The notes under the pieces were generated by a model, which worked only from the letters and a program-made list of their open reading frames with translations, was not told the origin of the DNA and did not search any database. A stretch of DNA of 64,000 nucleotides from Actinoallomurus oryzae (GTDB taxonomy: Bacteria > Actinomycetota > Actinomycetes > Streptosporangiales > Streptosporangiaceae), in contig NZ_BAABHF010000010.1 in the NCBI RefSeq assembly GCF_039541955.1, forward strand, positions 186,001 through 250,000, written 5' to 3'. The translations under genes were made by a program, and so were the position numbers. Shown piece by piece: positions 33,125 to 41,072 of the stretch; position 1 is the first letter of the stretch; each line of letters opens with the position of its first letter.

Positions 33125-34548
33125 GCCGGGTTCCCTTCGACGGTCCGTACGGCCACATCGGCCGCCCCGGAGACGGCGGTCAGGCCGTGCAGCCGCGCGC
33201 GCGGTACGAGCAGCGCGTCGCCCCTGCCGAGGCGGTGCGGCCGGTCGGTCGCCCACGCGTGCACGTCGACCTCGCCGCCGGTCACCTCGATGACCCGGTC
33301 GGCGTCGTACACGCGGGTGGTGAACGGGTCGCCGGGCCGCAGCCTGCGGACCTCGGCGTCGTCGCGCGTCGAGGTGGCCAGGGAGGCGCCCAGGCGGGTG
33401 TGCTCATCCAGCGTGTCCGCCCAGCGGATCTGCGCGCGGAAGTCCTCATCGCCCAGGCGCAGCAGCAGCTTGGTGTCCTCGATGCCGCGGACGAGCTCGG
33501 GGATGACCAGGTCGCCGTGCGCGCGGGCGAAGCCGAGCAGCAGGTTCTCGTAGGTCATCCGGCCGTGGTGGACGTCGATGTGGGCGTGCTCGTCGCAGTA
33601 CTTGGTGTCGACGCGGTCGCCGAACACCGCGCGCAGCATGGCACCGGTGTCGGCGAAGCCCTGGGCGAACAGCCACTCCAGGTAGGTCACCGCGGCCATG
33701 TAGCGGAAGACGCCGCGGTGGTCCTCGGTGAGCCAGTTGAAGTAGTTCACGCCGACGAGCGAGCTGGTCAGGTAGAAGTTCCAGTACGCGTGCAGGTCCG
33801 TGCGCAGCCCGACGCTGGCGAGCATCCCCTTGAAGATCGTGCTGTGCTTGGCGGGGTAGAGCCCGTACCCGAACTCGTCGTTGAAGATCTTGAACAGCTC
33901 CGACTGCTCCACGCCGTACGAGCCGCCGAGGTTGCGCGCCATCGCGGACGCCTCGGTCAGCGCGTCGAGGGCGAGCTGGATCAGGTGCATCCCGGCCGCC
34001 TCCTCCGCGTGGCGGCACTCGGTGATCGCGCGCATGGTGCCGCTCACCGGCGCGGTCTCGTCGACCGCCGGGTTGTTCCCGGTGTGGTCGGCGGGCGCGC
34101 CCGCGCCGCTGACCTCGCCGAGGAAGTACGCCTGCAGCTCCTCCAGGGTCCGTACGGGCGGCACGGTCACCGCGTCGTCGAGGAAGGAGAACGCGTAGCG
34201 CTCCAGGCCGGGCCGGATCGTGTCGCGCAACCCGCGTACCTCATCGGAGTAGAAGAGGTCGAAGTCCTCCTTGGCCGTGGCGAGACCGCCCGGCGGCAGC
34301 AGGATCATGTCGCTCTCGTACGCGTTGCACAGGATGCGGCCGGCGATGAGCTGGCGGTACCCGAGGAACTCCGCCTCCGTGGCGGGCACCGAGAAGTCCA
34401 GGTCGCCCACGCCGGCCGGGCCGACCGGCCGGCGGTAGGGGTTGCCGGTGATGTAGATCTCCGGCCCCGGCCGGAAGACGCGCTGCGCGCAGTAGGCCTC
34501 GATGGGGCCGGTGTCCACCCCGGTGACAGTCATCATTCCGCGCGTCAT
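33121..34548 (-). CDS. SznF-like heme-oxygenase-like diiron oxygenase with C-terminal cupin, copy 2
   Basis: 475 residues from the ATG at 34548, chosen because its ATGA overlaps the methyltransferase stop; ATGs at 34536 and 34533 are close alternatives. Helical N-terminal domain, then a heme-oxygenase-like diiron domain with all six ligands expected from SznF: Glu199 (LTEASAMAR), Glu225 (DEFGYGLY), His235, then His321, Asp325 and His328 in CDEHAHIDVHHG. The C-terminal cupin shows GDALLVPRARLHG with His454, but the first two iron ligands are Arg412 and Tyr414 where SznF has His407 and His409. Likely N-hydroxylates a guanidine; the cupin rearrangement step is doubtful. Confidence 0.9.
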   Translation of the reverse strand: MTRGMMTVTGVDTGPIEAYCAQRVFRPGPEIYITGNPYRRPVGPAGVGDLDFSVPATEAEFLGYRQLIAGRILCNAYESDMILLPPGGLATAKEDFDLFYSDEVRGLRDTIRPGLERYAFSFLDDAVTVPPVRTLEELQAYFLGEVSGAGAPADHTGNNPAVDETAPVSGTMRAITECRHAEEAAGMHLIQLALDALTEASAMARNLGGSYGVEQSELFKIFNDEFGYGLYPAKHSTIFKGMLASVGLRTDLHAYWNFYLTSSLVGVNYFNWLTEDHRGVFRYMAAVTYLEWLFAQGFADTGAMLRAVFGDRVDTKYCDEHAHIDVHHGRMTYENLLLGFARAHGDLVIPELVRGIEDTKLLLRLGDEDFRAQIRWADTLDEHTRLGASLATSTRDDAEVRRLRPGDPFTTRVYDADRVIEVTGGEVDVHAWATDRPHRLGRGDALLVPRARLHGLTAVSGAADVAVRTVEGNPA

Positions 34549-35660
34549 TCCGCGGCTCCGTCCGTAAGAGTGCGTACGCCGCTGGCGACGGCGGTGAAGT
34601 GGATGTTCACGCCGTCGTGCCGGGCGTCGAGCAGGAGTGGTTCGTCCGGCTGGACGCTGATGGGGACGGGCAGGCACTGGACGGCCTGCTTCCAGTGGGT
34701 GTTCGGGGTGCTCGGGGCGTTGGTGAGGCTGAGGCCGGGCACCAGGTCGAGCTCGAACCAGAACGCGACCGCGTGGCAGGTGCCGGCCACCGACGGCGGC
34801 ACGACGAACTCCGCGCGCCGTGGCTCGGCGGTGTCGCGGTAGAAGTCGAAGCGGAAGACCTCGATCGGCTCCGACAGCATGCGGTGCTCGTGGTGGCGGA
34901 GCCGCGAGTCGAAGTACTCGATCGAGGACAGCTGGTTGAACTCGGTGAAGTCGAAACCGTACAGCTGCCCCACGTGGTTCTTGCGGTACAGCGACGGGCT
35001 CTCGACGAGCTGGGCGAACACGCGCCCGCCGCACGGCAGGATGATCGCGTCGTCGGTGAGCAGGTGCTCGCGGGCGTGCGCGATCGTGGGCAGGATGCCC
35101 TCGCCGAGCAGCGCGCAGTCGACCGTCTCGGTGACCAGCACGTCGGCGCGGCGGGGCAGGTCCTCGGGCACGCGCATCCGGGTGGACATCTTCGGCACGA
35201 CCGTGATCACGTCGTCGTGCCCGGCCTTGCGGATGACCCGCCGTGCGACCTCGGCGACCGGGTGCTGGGCCTCACAGGCGACGATCTGCCGGGCGCCGGC
35301 GCGCGCGGCCATCATCGACAGCAGCCCGGAGCCGGCGCCGACGTCGAGGACCAGGTGCTCGGGCGAGACGATGTGCCGGATCGCCTTGTCGTACAGCTCC
35401 GAGCGCAGCTCGTCGTGGAGCATCTCCCAGTGCCAGCGCGGCACGCTCCGGCGGATCGCCCGGTTGCGGCCGATGAGCGCCCGCCAGTTGCCGCCCTCCA
35501 CGTCGAGGACGAACTCGAACGCCTTGGCCGCCTCGTCGTACCGGCCCTCCGCGTACAGGGCGTGACCCCAGTCGATCAGGCCCTCGAGGTTCGGTCTCCC
35601 GGCCTCCCGCCGAGCCTTGGCGGCGTCGACCAGGCTCCCGGCCTGGACGTCGTCTTCCAT
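34545..35660 (-). CDS. SznE-like guanidine N-methyltransferase (PRMT fold with TPR-like N-terminus)
   Basis: 371 residues from the ATG at 35660. Residues ~25-75 look like a TPR-type helical pair (WGHALYAEGRYDEAAKAFEFVL). SAM motif I VLDVGAGSGLLSMMAA at 104-119, Glu130 binding ribose, the PRMT double-Glu loop with Glu178 and Glu187 (TETVDCALLGEGI), and the THW loop at 321-323. This is a protein-arginine-methyltransferase fold, and SznE of streptozotocin biosynthesis is such an enzyme that methylates free L-arginine. Beside two SznF-like genes, a small-molecule guanidine is the likely substrate. Confidence 0.9.
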   Translation of the reverse strand: MEDDVQAGSLVDAAKARREAGRPNLEGLIDWGHALYAEGRYDEAAKAFEFVLDVEGGNWRALIGRNRAIRRSVPRWHWEMLHDELRSELYDKAIRHIVSPEHLVLDVGAGSGLLSMMAARAGARQIVACEAQHPVAEVARRVIRKAGHDDVITVVPKMSTRMRVPEDLPRRADVLVTETVDCALLGEGILPTIAHAREHLLTDDAIILPCGGRVFAQLVESPSLYRKNHVGQLYGFDFTEFNQLSSIEYFDSRLRHHEHRMLSEPIEVFRFDFYRDTAEPRRAEFVVPPSVAGTCHAVAFWFELDLVPGLSLTNAPSTPNTHWKQAVQCLPVPISVQPDEPLLLDARHDGVNIHFTAVASGVRTLTDGAAE

Positions 35661-35709
35661 CTTCGATCACCCGTCTTCTCTGCCGTTCACCCGGCGAATC
35701 GTCGATCGG

Positions 35710-36102
35710 CTACTCGTGTACGCCCGCCGCCCGCGCCGGGCAGGGCTCCGTCCTCGCCTGCTCGGCCTCCGGCGGCAGGTTGGCCAGAATGCGCTTGTGG
35801 ATGACGGTGATCGGCGTGTCGTCCGCCACGTCGGGGAGCAGCACGACCGCCTCGTCGCCGCTGCGCACCATCGGCACGGAGGTACGTTTCACGGCCGCGG
35901 TGCCGACCTTGGTGCCGTGCCAGGGGCAGACGAGCCGGCGGCCGTCCGGGGTCTGACGGCTCAGGCTCAGCGGCCCGCCGCGGTGGGGGCACCGGTCGTG
36001 GACGAGCAGCGGCCGTCCGTCCGGCTCGAACACGAAGTAGCGGTTGTGCCCCACCAGCACGGTGTTGTGCCTGCGCAGGTCCATCACCACGACACGACTC
36101 AT
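35710..36102 (-). CDS. Rieske [2Fe-2S] ferredoxin-like protein (biosynthetic cluster)
   Basis: 130 residues from the ATG at 36102, with a strong AAGGAGGAG site. Complete Rieske cluster motifs: Cys38-Pro-His40 (DRCPHRGG) and Cys59-Pro-Trp-His62 (VCPWHGTKV). It has no catalytic mononuclear-iron domain, so it is a ferredoxin-size electron carrier. Located between the first SznF-like gene and the methyltransferase; I infer that it delivers electrons to one or both diiron oxygenases. No dedicated reductase gene is visible nearby. Confidence 0.9.
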   Translation of the reverse strand: MSRVVVMDLRRHNTVLVGHNRYFVFEPDGRPLLVHDRCPHRGGPLSLSRQTPDGRRLVCPWHGTKVGTAAVKRTSVPMVRSGDEAVVLLPDVADDTPITVIHKRILANLPPEAEQARTEPCPARAAGVHE

Positions 36103-36179
36103 CGGCTCCTCCTTCGGGCGTGGGTGCATGCTCGGATCGGGACACGCCGGTCGGCGTGACCCGTGAGGGAAACCCGGGC

Positions 36180-37571
36180 TTATGCCGTGGGCTCGTCCAC
36201 GACCGGGTGCAGCAGGTAGCGGCACTCCGGCGACACGGCCTTGACCCCGTACACCCGGCCCGCGGGGATCAGCACGGCGTCGCCGCGTACGAGCCGCTCC
36301 GGCTCGCCGGTCGCGCTGGTGACCAGGTCGGCCTCGCCCGTGTCGAGGGTGAGGACCACCGCGCCGTCGTGGCTGCGGGTGCCGAAGGGGCCGTCCGCGC
36401 TCGCGCGTACGGGCCGGGGCTCGCCGGTACGGGCGGCGGCGGCGAGTTCGCGGTGGCGCGGGATGGTGTCGGCCCACCGGATCTGGGCCGCGGTGTCCTC
36501 CTCGAACCAGCCGCCGACGAGCCGCGCCTCGGCGATGCCGCGCATGAGCTCGGGCACCACGCCCGGCCCGTGCTTCTCGGCCAGGGCCAGCAGGACCTGC
36601 TCACGGGTGATGCGCCCGTGGTGCTCGTCGATGTGGGCGTGCTCGTCGCAGTAGTGCAGGTCGACGTCCTCGCCGAAGATCTCGCGGTAGACCTTAATCA
36701 TCTTCACGAACGCCGGCGCGAAGACGGCCTCCGCGTACGTGACCGCACCCGCGTAGCGGAAGAACTTCGCGTGGTCGCGGGAGAGGTAGTAGTAGAAGTT
36801 GTTGGTGGCGAGCGGCCCGGCCAGATAGAAGTTCCAGTACGCGTGCACATGCGTCGCCATGGCGCGGCTGCGGAGCATCTTGGCGAAGATCGTCGTGTGC
36901 TTGGTGTCGTAGACGCCGTAGCCGAACTCATCGATGAAGATCTTGAACAGCGCCGACTGTTCGGGACCGTAGGCCCCGGCGAGGTTGCGCGACATCGCGG
37001 ACGCCTCGGTGAGTCCGTCGAGCGCGAGCTGCACGAGGTAGGTGTCGGCGGCCACCTCGGGGCGCCGGGCCGCGGCGATGGCGTTCAGCGCCGGCGACTC
37101 GCCCTGTTCGGACTCGTCGGTCACGTGCTGGAAGTACGCGTCGAGGACGTCGACCGTGCAGTTCCCGCTGACGTCCACCTCGTCGGTGAGACAGTCGAAG
37201 GCGAACCGCTCCAGGTCCGAGATGGTGGCCTCGCGCAGATGGCGGAGCCCGGTGCCGTAGAACTCCTCGAAGTCGCCGCGGAGTTCGGTCAGCCCCTGCT
37301 CGGGCAACAGCACCGTCTCGGACTCATAGAACGTGCCGAGCAGCCGGTGCGCGGCCAGCGACCGGTACGTGACCCGGTCGCGGGCGGTCAGCGGGCGGCC
37401 GAAGTCGATCTCACCGAACGTCTCCGGTGCGAGCATCCGACGGTACGGGTTGGGACCGTGCAGCACGTGACGGTCGCCGCCGAACAGCGGATTTCGCACG
37501 AACGAGAGGGCACGCTCGGAAAGGGTCTCGGTAACGGCTCCCAGCGGTACCGAGACATGCCGAATTGTCAT
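36180..37571 (-). CDS. SznF-like heme-oxygenase-like diiron oxygenase with C-terminal cupin, copy 1
   Basis: 463 residues from the ATG at 37571; first gene of the cluster. Domain plan and length match SznF (about 471). The diiron ligands fall at exactly the SznF residue numbers I recall: Glu189 (LTEASAMSR), Glu215 (DEFGYGVY), His225, His311, Asp315 and His318 (CDEHAHIDEHHG). The cupin fold is visible (GDAVLIPAGRVYG), but its expected iron ligands read Arg399, His401 and Tyr441, so only one of three His remains. Probably a guanidine N-hydroxylase without the N-nitrosating cupin step. It is clearly paralogous to the copy at 33.1 kb throughout the diiron domain. Confidence 0.9.
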   Translation of the reverse strand: MTIRHVSVPLGAVTETLSERALSFVRNPLFGGDRHVLHGPNPYRRMLAPETFGEIDFGRPLTARDRVTYRSLAAHRLLGTFYESETVLLPEQGLTELRGDFEEFYGTGLRHLREATISDLERFAFDCLTDEVDVSGNCTVDVLDAYFQHVTDESEQGESPALNAIAAARRPEVAADTYLVQLALDGLTEASAMSRNLAGAYGPEQSALFKIFIDEFGYGVYDTKHTTIFAKMLRSRAMATHVHAYWNFYLAGPLATNNFYYYLSRDHAKFFRYAGAVTYAEAVFAPAFVKMIKVYREIFGEDVDLHYCDEHAHIDEHHGRITREQVLLALAEKHGPGVVPELMRGIAEARLVGGWFEEDTAAQIRWADTIPRHRELAAAARTGEPRPVRASADGPFGTRSHDGAVVLTLDTGEADLVTSATGEPERLVRGDAVLIPAGRVYGVKAVSPECRYLLHPVVDEPTA

Positions 37572-38329
37572 TTATCAACCGTCCAACAAGTCTAAATCGA
37601 TCAGGCTTAGACGATGATCGCGTTGTCGAGGATCGCCCAATAACGCGAGACAAGGACTCAGCTCAGGCACGGCACAACAATGTTGCGCTGCGCAATGGAT
37701 GTATTACCCAAAGAGAGACCCGCCCCTTGGGTCGATCTGGCGGGCAGATTAACACTCGAAATGCGCCCGCCGGTATAACGTTCCGGAAACACAAAAATAA
37801 GACACCAAACCATCTTCCGGACATTCTTCGCATACCAGGCGAGAGGCTTCATTCCGCCGCCGCGCCGGAGCGACGCCCGCCCCGCCGCGCCCGGGAGCGC
37901 CGCCCGTACGCGGGAATGACGAGAGCAATGACCGCATGGTCAGGGGCGCAGTCGAGGGATGTCGAGCGTCCCACCTGCGCGGACTCGGGACGCCACCGGC
38001 CGGCGCGACAGACCTGACGCGGTGCCGCGGACACCTACACCCGTGGTCAGGCCCGCTGACCACCATGGTCAGGTAAAGAAATCGAGAACGTCCGAGGCGA
38101 TTGCTCGATCCGCAGGCAAGAGAAGGATCCCTGAAACGGTGGCCATATCCGGCCGATTCGCGCCCTTACCCACTCGGTGCGGGCCGAGAAAACCCCTGAC
38201 GAACACACCCAACAACTCGTGACGAAAGTTTCACCGACGGCTCCTCCCTATCCATTCCGTATAACCACCGTCACGGAATGAAAAGCATCTTCGCGATGTC
38301 TCAGGCCGGGGAAGCCGCCGTCGAGACGA
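37572..38329. other. Gene-free, AT-richer region upstream of the biosynthetic cluster
   Basis: About 0.76 kb without a credible gene: open frames here lack start signals and normal codon bias. Composition is visibly lower in GC than the flanks between 37.58 and 37.85 kb and again at 38.2-38.3 kb. It must hold the promoter of the SznF-led operon and contains palindromes listed separately. Confidence 0.6.
37675..37695. promoter_or_regulatory. Overlapping palindromes upstream of the cluster (candidate operator)
   Basis: CAACAATGTTG (37675-37685) and TTGCGCTGCGCAA (37683-37695) are perfect odd-length palindromes that share three bases. They lie about 100 bp upstream of the first SznF-like gene, a reasonable place for a regulator. 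No regulator gene is in the cluster. Confidence 0.35.
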
Positions 38330-38372
38330 CGTCAGGCCGGGCCGGACTCCGAACGTCCGGCCCGGCCTGACG
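38330..38372. terminator. Strong stem-loop downstream of the AhpD-like gene
   Basis: A perfect 18-bp inverted repeat, CGTCAGGCCGGGCCGGAC at 38330-38347 and its complement at 38355-38372, with a 7-nt loop. It begins 15 bp after the AhpD-like stop on the minus strand. No U tract, as usual for actinomycetes. Confidence 0.75.
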
Positions 38373-38387
38373 CGGCGCCGGGACGGC

Positions 38388-38861
38388 TCAGCCGAACTGG
38401 CCCGGCTGGTAGTCGCCCGCCGGCTGCTGGACGATGACGTTCAGCCGGTTGTAGGCGTTGATGAGGGCGATGAGCGCCACCAGGGCGGCGAGCTGCTCCT
38501 CGTCGTAGTGCTTCGCGGCGTTCGCCCAGACCTCATCGGGGACGCCACCGGCGGCGTCGGCGAGGCGGGTGCCCTGCTCGGCGAGCTCCAGGGCGGCCCG
38601 CTCGGCCTCGGTGAAGACCTTCGCCTCTCTCCACGCCGCGACGAGGTTGAGGCGCACGGAGGTCTCCCCCGCGTGCGCGGCCTCCTTGGTGTGCATGTCG
38701 AGGCAGCCGGCGCAACCGTTGATCTGGCTGGCGCGGATCTTCACCAGCTCCTGCGTCGCCGCCGGCAGCGTCGAGTCGGTCACGACCTTGCCCGCCGAGT
38801 TGATGTACTTGCCGAACTTCGTCGCGACGGGGCTGCCGAAGAGGTTGAGACGGGCTTCCAT
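38388..38861 (-). CDS. AhpD-like / carboxymuconolactone decarboxylase family protein
   Basis: 157 residues from the ATG at 38861 (AAGGAGATC upstream). It contains the peroxidatic CxxC motif NGCAGCLDMHTKEA with the following His, and the helical flanks ELVKIRASQI and LVALIALINAYNRLNV. Members are alkylhydroperoxidases of the AhpD fold, acting in peroxide defence. Monocistronic, followed by a strong terminator. Probably not part of the biosynthetic cluster, being separated from it by 0.8 kb. Confidence 0.93.
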   Translation of the reverse strand: MEARLNLFGSPVATKFGKYINSAGKVVTDSTLPAATQELVKIRASQINGCAGCLDMHTKEAAHAGETSVRLNLVAAWREAKVFTEAERAALELAEQGTRLADAAGGVPDEVWANAAKHYDEEQLAALVALIALINAYNRLNVIVQQPAGDYQPGQFG

Positions 38862-39027
38862 GGTGATCTCCTTGCCGTTCTCGGGATACAACCTCGTTGA
38901 CGGGAGGGCGCGCCAGAATGTGACATGCCCGCGATGTGACCCACGTCTCCCCAAGAAGGCCGGCCGGTCACGAACCGGCCGCGACAAATCCCCCATACCG
39001 GGATGCCCTTGTGGAAGGTTGTTCCCT

Positions 39028-39849
39028 ATGGAACGTCAGGGCAACGATCCCTCCGCGGATTCCCCGGTCCGTGCCCTCGCGATGGACCGCCCGCACTCGG
39101 CACGCGTGTGGAACTACTGGCTGGGCGGCAAGGACTGCTACCAGGTCGATCGCGAGCTCGGCGACAAGGTCGCGCGACTGGTGCCCGGCATCGTCGAGTC
39201 GGCACGAGCGGACCGGGACTTTCTCAACCGCGCGGTGCACCACCTCGCCGAGCAGAAGGGCATCCGGCAGTACCTCGACATCGGCACCGGCCTGCCCACC
39301 ATGGAGAACACCCACGAGGTGGCCCAGCGGATCGCCCCCGAGTCACGGATCGTGTACGTCGACCACGACCCGATGGTCCTGTCCCACGCCCGCGCGCTCC
39401 TCACCAGCGCCCCCGAAGGCGCCACCGACTACATCGACGCCGACCTTCGGGAACCCGAGAAGATCCTCGCGGCCGCCGCCAAGACACTGGACTTCGACAA
39501 GCCGATAGCACTGATGCTCCTCGCCGTAGTCCACCTGATCGTCGACGACGACGAGGCCTACGGCCTGGTACGGCGCCTGATGGCCGCCCTACCCCCGGGC
39601 AGCCACCTGGTGCTGACCCACGCGTGCACCGACGCCCCGACAACGCGAACAGCCGTCCAGGCCTACAACGAGAGCGCCATCCCCACAGAGATCAAGGGCC
39701 GCAGCAAAAGCGAGATAGCAGCGTTCTTCGAGAGCCTGACCCTGATCCCCCCAGGCATCGTGCCCTGCCCAGACTGGCACCCCACCCCAACCCCGCAAAG
39801 AACCCCACACGAGGTCATGACCTACTGCGGAGTCGCCACAAAACCCTAG
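39028..39849 (+). CDS. SAM-dependent methyltransferase of the PF04672 (DUF574) family
   Basis: 273 residues from the ATG at 39028. Family hallmarks: RVWNYWLGGKDCYQVDRELG near the N-terminus, RQYLDIGTGLPTMENTHEVA as the SAM loop, RIVYVDHDPMVLSHARALL, and ALMLLAVVHLIVDDD. This family is greatly expanded in actinomycetes and its substrates are mostly unknown. Followed by stem-loops and the tRNA. Confidence 0.92.
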   Translation: MERQGNDPSADSPVRALAMDRPHSARVWNYWLGGKDCYQVDRELGDKVARLVPGIVESARADRDFLNRAVHHLAEQKGIRQYLDIGTGLPTMENTHEVAQRIAPESRIVYVDHDPMVLSHARALLTSAPEGATDYIDADLREPEKILAAAAKTLDFDKPIALMLLAVVHLIVDDDEAYGLVRRLMAALPPGSHLVLTHACTDAPTTRTAVQAYNESAIPTEIKGRSKSEIAAFFESLTLIPPGIVPCPDWHPTPTPQRTPHEVMTYCGVATKP

Positions 39850-39931
39850 ACCCCAACCCAGCCGAGGAGCCGGGACCCCGAACAGAGCATCCGGCAAGAT
39901 CCCCTCCTCCGACAGCAACCGGCCGGGGGGC

Positions 39932-39983
39932 GTGGGGGGCGAAGCCCCCCCACATGGGGGGTTCCAGGGGGTCACCCCCTGGA
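39932..39983. terminator. Two consecutive G/C stem-loops
   Basis: First hairpin: GTGGGGGGC (39932-39940), GAA loop, G-C7-AC arm to 39953 with one bulged base. Second: TCCAGGGGG (39963-39971), TCA loop, CCCCCTGGA (39975-39983). Such paired hairpins are widespread at actinomycete gene ends; here they lie between the methyltransferase (+) and the tRNA (-). Confidence 0.65.
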
Positions 39984-40049
39984 CAAAATGACAAAGGACC
40001 AGCGGGGAAGGCGACAAACGTCGCCAACCACACTGGCCCTAGGTCCGCG

Positions 40050-40123
40050 TGGAGCTGAGGGGATTTGAACCCCTGGCCCCCTCGATGCGAACGAGGTGCG
40101 CTACCGGACTGCGCCACAGCCCC
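40050..40123 (-). tRNA. tRNA-Ala (CGC anticodon)
   Basis: Minus-strand 74-nt cloverleaf. The acceptor arm GGGGCTG pairs with CAGCTCC (one G-U), the D-arm contains GCGCAGTCCGGTAGCGC, the anticodon stem CCTCG/CGAGG encloses loop TTCGCAT with anticodon CGC, and the T-arm is GGGG-TTTGAAT-CCCC. CCA is not encoded. Reads GCG alanine codons, common in this genome. Confidence 0.95.
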
Positions 40124-40206
40124 AACGACGCAGTAAGGCTAGCAAACATTGGGCACTCCTCGCGCACCTGAGGGGGCCGCGGAGGGCACCACGCCGAAAA
40201 ACCTCG

Positions 40207-40249
40207 CGGGCCACCGGGACGATGCCGAGGCATCGAACACGGTGGCCCG
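40207..40249. terminator. Stem-loop downstream of sepX
   Basis: CGGGCCACCG (40207-40216) pairs with CGGTGGCCCG (40240-40249), with a nested GATGCC/GGCATC stem inside. It sits 25 bp after the stop of the minus-strand sepX gene and ends the galU-sepX operon. Confidence 0.6.
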
Positions 40250-40273
40250 ACGGTGTGAAGCCGCCTGTGGGGA

Positions 40274-40903
40274 TCAGTCGCCGACGGCGCGGCGGTCGGT
40301 GTACTGGTCGTAGACCTCTTCCTGGGCCCAGGCGGGGAGTTCGATGACCTCCGCCGTACGGGCGGCCTCGACCTCCCTCGCCCGCTGCTCCTCGCGGGCA
40401 CGCCTGGCCGCCTCCGCGCGGGCCGCCGCGGCCCGGCGACGCATCTCCTCGCGGCGGGCCTGGTCCATGCGGACGGCGACGCGCAGCAGGGAGAGGTGTC
40501 CGGCCAGCAGCACGGCCGGCGGGACGGTGAACCACCACGGCGCGGCGTGCGACGCGGTGACCACGATCGCGGTCAGCGTCAGCAGGCTCAGGCCCAGCGT
40601 GCGGCGACGGCGGCGGGCGATGACGGCGCCCCGGGTGGCCCGGCGCCGTCGCACCGCGGGCGCCTCAGGCTCCCCAGAGGCCACAGGCGCCGCGGACTCC
40701 TGGTGGGAGGGCGGCACGTCCGCCTCTGGGACGCTCTCGTCCGCCGCGTCCGGCTCCTCGTACGCGAGGTCGTCAGTCGCGAGCGGCTCGCCCCGGCGGT
40801 GCAGGAGACGGCCGATGCCATCGCCGTCGCGGCGGAGCCACATCGGCACGAGAACGACGCCCCAGACGGCTACGATCGCCAAATAGAGGACTGCACTGCT
40901 CAT
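40274..40903 (-). CDS. sepX: SepX/GlpR-like cell-division membrane protein
   Basis: 209 residues from the ATG at 40903. Starts with a membrane helix and the family signature VLYLAIVAVWGVVLVPMWLRRD, then an acidic linker, a basic patch, a second hydrophobic pair (~100-140), and a long Ala/Arg/Glu coiled coil ending in a conserved-looking tail (YDQYTDRRAVGD). SepX (Streptomyces) and GlpR (Corynebacterium) are membrane partners of the FtsZ machinery; GlpR binds the MoeA-like Glp protein encoded in the same locus. Assignment rests on the N-terminal signature plus the gene neighbourhood. Confidence 0.85.
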   Translation of the reverse strand: MSSAVLYLAIVAVWGVVLVPMWLRRDGDGIGRLLHRRGEPLATDDLAYEEPDAADESVPEADVPPSHQESAAPVASGEPEAPAVRRRRATRGAVIARRRRRTLGLSLLTLTAIVVTASHAAPWWFTVPPAVLLAGHLSLLRVAVRMDQARREEMRRRAAAARAEAARRAREEQRAREVEAARTAEVIELPAWAQEEVYDQYTDRRAVGD

Positions 40904-41072
40904 CAGCCCTCCCCATTGCCGCGTCCAGGCCCGCGCCGACCTTGGATACGCGCGCGCTCACGTCCCGCACGCTAGGACCCACCGTCAGTGGTTGACGAGT
41001 ATTCGGGGCGGTGTGTCGCGAGATCGGGCCGCACATAAACGTCGGGATACCAATCTTTTGCGATCTGCCGGT

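Noticed and set aside
37565..38017. Plus-strand 150-residue open frame in the cluster leader region
   Set aside because: Composition and codon bias do not fit, no ribosome site, starts inside the SznF-like gene on the other strand.
40050..40123. tRNA-Ala as an integration site for the nearby biosynthetic cluster
   Set aside because: No integrase gene and no repeat of the tRNA 3' end was seen around the cluster.
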